From the NCBI RefSeq assembly GCF_002237595.1, contig NZ_CP022529.1:992001-1056000 (forward strand): a stretch of DNA of 64,000 nt, read 5' to 3'. Both the position numbers and the translations under genes were made by a program. Each line of letters begins with the position of its first letter. Within the stretch, counting starts at the first letter, position 1. Below, one piece after another: positions 61,706 through 64,000 of the stretch. The DNA comes from Labrenzia sp. VG12. Lineage in GTDB: Bacteria; Pseudomonadota; Alphaproteobacteria; Rhizobiales; Stappiaceae. Below the pieces are notes generated by a model, which was not told the DNA's origin, made no database searches, and was given only the letters and a program-made list of their open reading frames with translations.

Positions 61706-62173
61706 GTTTTCTGGTGCCTGGGTGGTGTCGGGAAGGCGGGCGCGCGCGGCCCGGTAGAGACGGCACACTTTAGTCATCTCGGTTGCGCCTGCAAGCTGGT
61801 CAACAAATCCTTTCCCGGACGAGCATTATTGTCATGGATTTTGTCGGTAGCGTTAACGAAGCCGCGAATGTGTTTAAATGGATTGAAGCCTTTTTAGGCA
61901 TTGGATGATTTCGGATTAGCCATGTTCGCTGTTTGTGCAGCAATTGAGGCTGGAATTGGCGAATTGCACCAGAATTTTGACGAGATACTTGAAGCAAGTA
62001 CTTGACCCGAACGGCTAAATGCCATCGTATGGGGGGCGTTGGGTTGGGACGAAAGAGGTCTGGAGGAAACGGCTGTCAAGGCCGGTAACCGTCCGGAACG
62101 CGAGACGGGGACGACCTCTTTCGAAAGAACCCGACGTAAAAAAGTATGGGTAACAAATAAAGGCTGCATATCC
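61706..62173. promoter_or_regulatory. 468-base divergent region upstream of aapJ with a palindrome
   Basis: No gene is seen. TACTTG-AAG-CAAGTA at 61986-62000 is a perfect 6-bp inverted repeat, followed directly by another CTTGAC (62001-62006), resembling a regulator site overlapping a -35 element. Nitrogen or amino-acid control of aapJ would fit but is not shown. Confidence 0.4.
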
Positions 62174-63193
62174 ATGTCGAAAAAAATCCTTCCGCTCGTA
62201 ATCGGCGCTGCTATGGGAGTCGCCGCGACGACGGCTGCCGGTGCAACGACGCTGGAAGACGTCAAGGCTAAGGGCTTCATTCAGTGTGGCGTGAGCCAGG
62301 GTCTTCCGGGCTTCTCGAACCCGGATGCACAGGGGAACTGGACCGGTCTCGACGTTGACCTTTGCCGCGCGATGGCCGCTGCCGTATTCGGCGACGCTTC
62401 CGCTGTAAAGTACACCCCGCTGTCCGCTAAAGAGCGCTTCACCGCTCTGCAGTCCGGCGAAGTCGACGTTCTGTCCCGCAACACCACCTGGACCATGTCC
62501 CGTGACACCCAGCTGGGTCTGAACTTTGCCGGTGTTAACTACTATGACGGTCAGGGCTTCATGGTTCGCAAGGACCTGGGCGTGACCTCCGCTCTGGAGC
62601 TGTCCGGCGCGTCTGTGTGCACCAACACCGGTACCACGACCGAGCTGAACGTTGCTGACTACTTCCGTGCGAACAACATGCCGTACGAAATCGTTGCCTT
62701 CGAAAAGGCCGACGAAGTTGTTGCTGCATATGACGCCGGCCGTTGCGACGTCTACACCACGGATGCTTCCGGTCTCTATGCCCAGCGTCTGAAGCTGACC
62801 AACCCGGGCGACCACATGGTTCTGCCGGAAATCATTTCCAAAGAGCCGCTTGGTCCGGTTGTTCGTCAGGGCGACGACGAGTGGTTCAACATCGCAAAGT
62901 GGACCCTCAACGCCATGCTGAACGCTGAAGAACTCGGCGTGACGTCTGAAAACGTTGACGAAATGAAGTCTTCCGACAACCCGTCCATCAAGCGCCTGCT
63001 CGGCGTTGAAGGCGCGTTCGGTGAAGCCATCGGCCTCAGCAACGACTGGGCTTACAACATCGTCAAGAACGTCGGTAACTACGAAGAGTCCTTCAACGCA
63101 AACGTTGGCCCGGACACTCCGCTCGGCATCTCCCGTGGCGTGAACGCCCTGTGGAACGACGGCGGCTTCATGTACGCTCCGCCGGTTCGCTAA
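62174..63193 (+). CDS. aapJ: General L-amino acid ABC transporter, periplasmic binding protein AapJ
   Basis: A 339-residue solute-binding protein (family 3). The signal peptide ends near AGA-TTL. It has CGVSQGLPGFSNPDAQGNW, GLDVDLCRAMAAAVFGD, FTALQSGEVDVLSRNTTWT and FADYFR/ARGCDVYTTDAS-like ligand-site blocks. Length and sequence match AapJ, which feeds the AapQMP transporter with a broad set of L-amino acids. Codon use is biased to C-ending codons (for example AAC, GAC, TTC), typical of a highly expressed gene. Two stem-loops follow, then aapQ. Confidence 0.95.
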   Translation: MSKKILPLVIGAAMGVAATTAAGATTLEDVKAKGFIQCGVSQGLPGFSNPDAQGNWTGLDVDLCRAMAAAVFGDASAVKYTPLSAKERFTALQSGEVDVLSRNTTWTMSRDTQLGLNFAGVNYYDGQGFMVRKDLGVTSALELSGASVCTNTGTTTELNVADYFRANNMPYEIVAFEKADEVVAAYDAGRCDVYTTDASGLYAQRLKLTNPGDHMVLPEIISKEPLGPVVRQGDDEWFNIAKWTLNAMLNAEELGVTSENVDEMKSSDNPSIKRLLGVEGAFGEAIGLSNDWAYNIVKNVGNYEESFNANVGPDTPLGISRGVNALWNDGGFMYAPPVR

Positions 63194-63194
63194 T

Positions 63195-63250
63195 AATCCT
63201 CATCTTTGACTGAGGATTGAAGGGGTTCCGGCGGGTCACTGCCGGAACCC
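63195..63250 (+). repeat. Tandem stem-loops in the aapJ-aapQ intergenic region
   Basis: AATCCTCA / TGAGGATT (8-bp arms, 63195-63218) is followed by GGGTTCCGGC / GCCGGAACCC (10-bp arms, 63223-63250). Both are perfect. No U-run follows. Such structures after a binding-protein gene commonly stabilise its mRNA and lower expression of the permease genes. Confidence 0.75.
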
Positions 63251-63418
63251 TCAATAAATTCCACGCATAAAAAAAGGACATCAGTCCGAAATCGCGTGGG
63301 GGAACAGACTGCTTCCACGATAGGGGCGTGCTGCCAAGGCGCGATAGGGAAGCAGTACAGTCACGATCGAGGAGAGGCTTCGGGCCGGGCTCTTTCGTGA
63401 AAACTTGGGCGAGGTTCT

Positions 63419-64000
63419 ATGTCAGTAATGGAGCAGGACTCGGCGGGGGCGCCGGCGCGTGCTTCGCTGTTGAACGATCCCAAAGTCCGCGGGCTGTTTT
63501 ATCAGGTGCTCCTGATTGCCGCGTTGGTCTTTTTTGGGTATTTCATCGTTACCAACACGATCGCCAACCTGGAACGGCAAAACATTGCCTCCGGTTGGGG
63601 CTTTCTTGAAAACACGGCCGGTTTCGGCATTATCCAGTCGATGGTGCCCTATTCGGAGACGTCGAGCTACGGCACGGCTCTTGTTGTCGGCCTGTTCAAT
63701 ACCATTCTCGTTGCTGTTGTCGGCATCTTCTTTGCGACTATCATCGGCTTTGTGGTTGGAATTGCACGTCTTTCCAACAACTGGGTGATCAGCCGCATCG
63801 CTTATTGTTATGTCGAGCTGGTCCGCAACGTTCCGCTGCTGCTGCAAATCTTCTTCTGGTATTTTGCAGTGCTACGGGCCGTGCCGGGCAAACGCGAGAA
63901 GTGGTCGCTGTTTGACACGGTTCACCTGAATATCGGCGGTCTTCGTTTGCCTAAGCCGATCTGGGAACCGGGATCCTTCATGATCGGCATTGCGCTTGTT
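63419..64000 (+). CDS. aapQ: General L-amino acid ABC transporter permease AapQ (3' end outside window)
   Basis: The ATG at 63419 opens a frame that runs to the window end, giving the first ~194 residues. Membrane helices are at ~26-46 (LFYQVLLIAALVFFGYFI) and ~85-115. The HisM/QM-type permease block is seen in YCYVELVRNVPLLLQIFFWYF, and NLERQNIASGWGFLENTAGF is typical of AapQ. It follows aapJ after 225 bases with stem-loops; aapM and aapP are expected beyond the window. Confidence 0.92.
   Translation, partial: MSVMEQDSAGAPARASLLNDPKVRGLFYQVLLIAALVFFGYFIVTNTIANLERQNIASGWGFLENTAGFGIIQSMVPYSETSSYGTALVVGLFNTILVAVVGIFFATIIGFVVGIARLSNNWVISRIAYCYVELVRNVPLLLQIFFWYFAVLRAVPGKREKWSLFDTVHLNIGGLRLPKPIWEPGSFMIGIALV

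Overview
The window is high-GC DNA with closely packed operons. It looks like an alphaproteobacterial chromosome, probably a Stappiaceae/Roseibium-Labrenzia type of the Hyphomicrobiales. This rests on gene content (an Aap general amino-acid ABC system, an NDUFS4-type complex I accessory subunit, DUF1036, DUF6931, a free-standing lipid-A-synthase N-terminal protein and a T6SS without TssJ), not on a database match. No insertion sequence, prophage or CRISPR array was seen.

Left third (1-32.3 kb): a type VI secretion island. It opens with the tail of a DUF4384-like protein, a FecR-like secreted protein translationally coupled to a CHASE2 adenylate cyclase with class IIIb-type residues, and a membrane-anchored M23 peptidase. 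The apparatus is in two divergent arms. The minus arm reads OmpA-like, tssA, tssB, tssC, hcp, tssE, tssF, tssG, clpV. The plus arm reads vgrG, DUF6931, fha, tssK, tssL(OmpA), tssM, tagF, pppA, ppkA. Twelve of the thirteen core genes are present; TssJ and PAAR were not found. The PpkA/PppA/Fha/TagF set points to control by threonine phosphorylation.

32.3-38.5 kb: an unusual envelope module directly downstream of ppkA. It has two ExbD-like proteins, of which the first carries Asn where the proton-carrying Asp belongs, one ExbB/TolQ-like protein, a TonB-like protein, two small exported proteins (one DUF1036) and a caspase-fold peptidase. The C-terminal domain of the TonB-like protein is homologous to the extracytoplasmic domain of the PpkA kinase, and its reading frame appears broken at a G5 tract.

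38.9-39.9 kb: a 284-residue protein that I read as a member of the calmodulin/actin-activated nucleotidyl cyclase toxin family (CyaA/edema factor/ExoY). The Arg, Lys/Lys, Asp-x-Asp and His-Gly landmarks are conserved in order, with matching spacing. A tRNA-Glu follows.

40-49.5 kb: mostly ordinary genes: glyoxalase I, sirtuin, double cold-shock protein, a PAS histidine kinase with its response regulator, DUF192, several hypotheticals, tRNA-Pro, an NDUFS4-like protein and tRNA-Arg.

49.7-54.6 kb: a compact candidate RiPP locus: a small hypothetical gene, a BTAD/SARP-type regulator, two paralogous NHLP-like precursor peptides and a divergent YcaO-family enzyme. An AT-rich control region rich in inverted repeats, including a perfect 18-bp palindrome, lies between them. 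A candidate small RNA follows ycaO.

54.6-64 kb: a CAP-domain lipoprotein, a CpdA-like phosphodiesterase, a lipid-modification operon (GT39 transferase, PAP2 phosphatase, polyprenyl-phosphate GT2, LAB_N protein), a DUF6881-like protein, cystathionine beta-lyase, and the start of an aapJQ amino-acid transporter operon.
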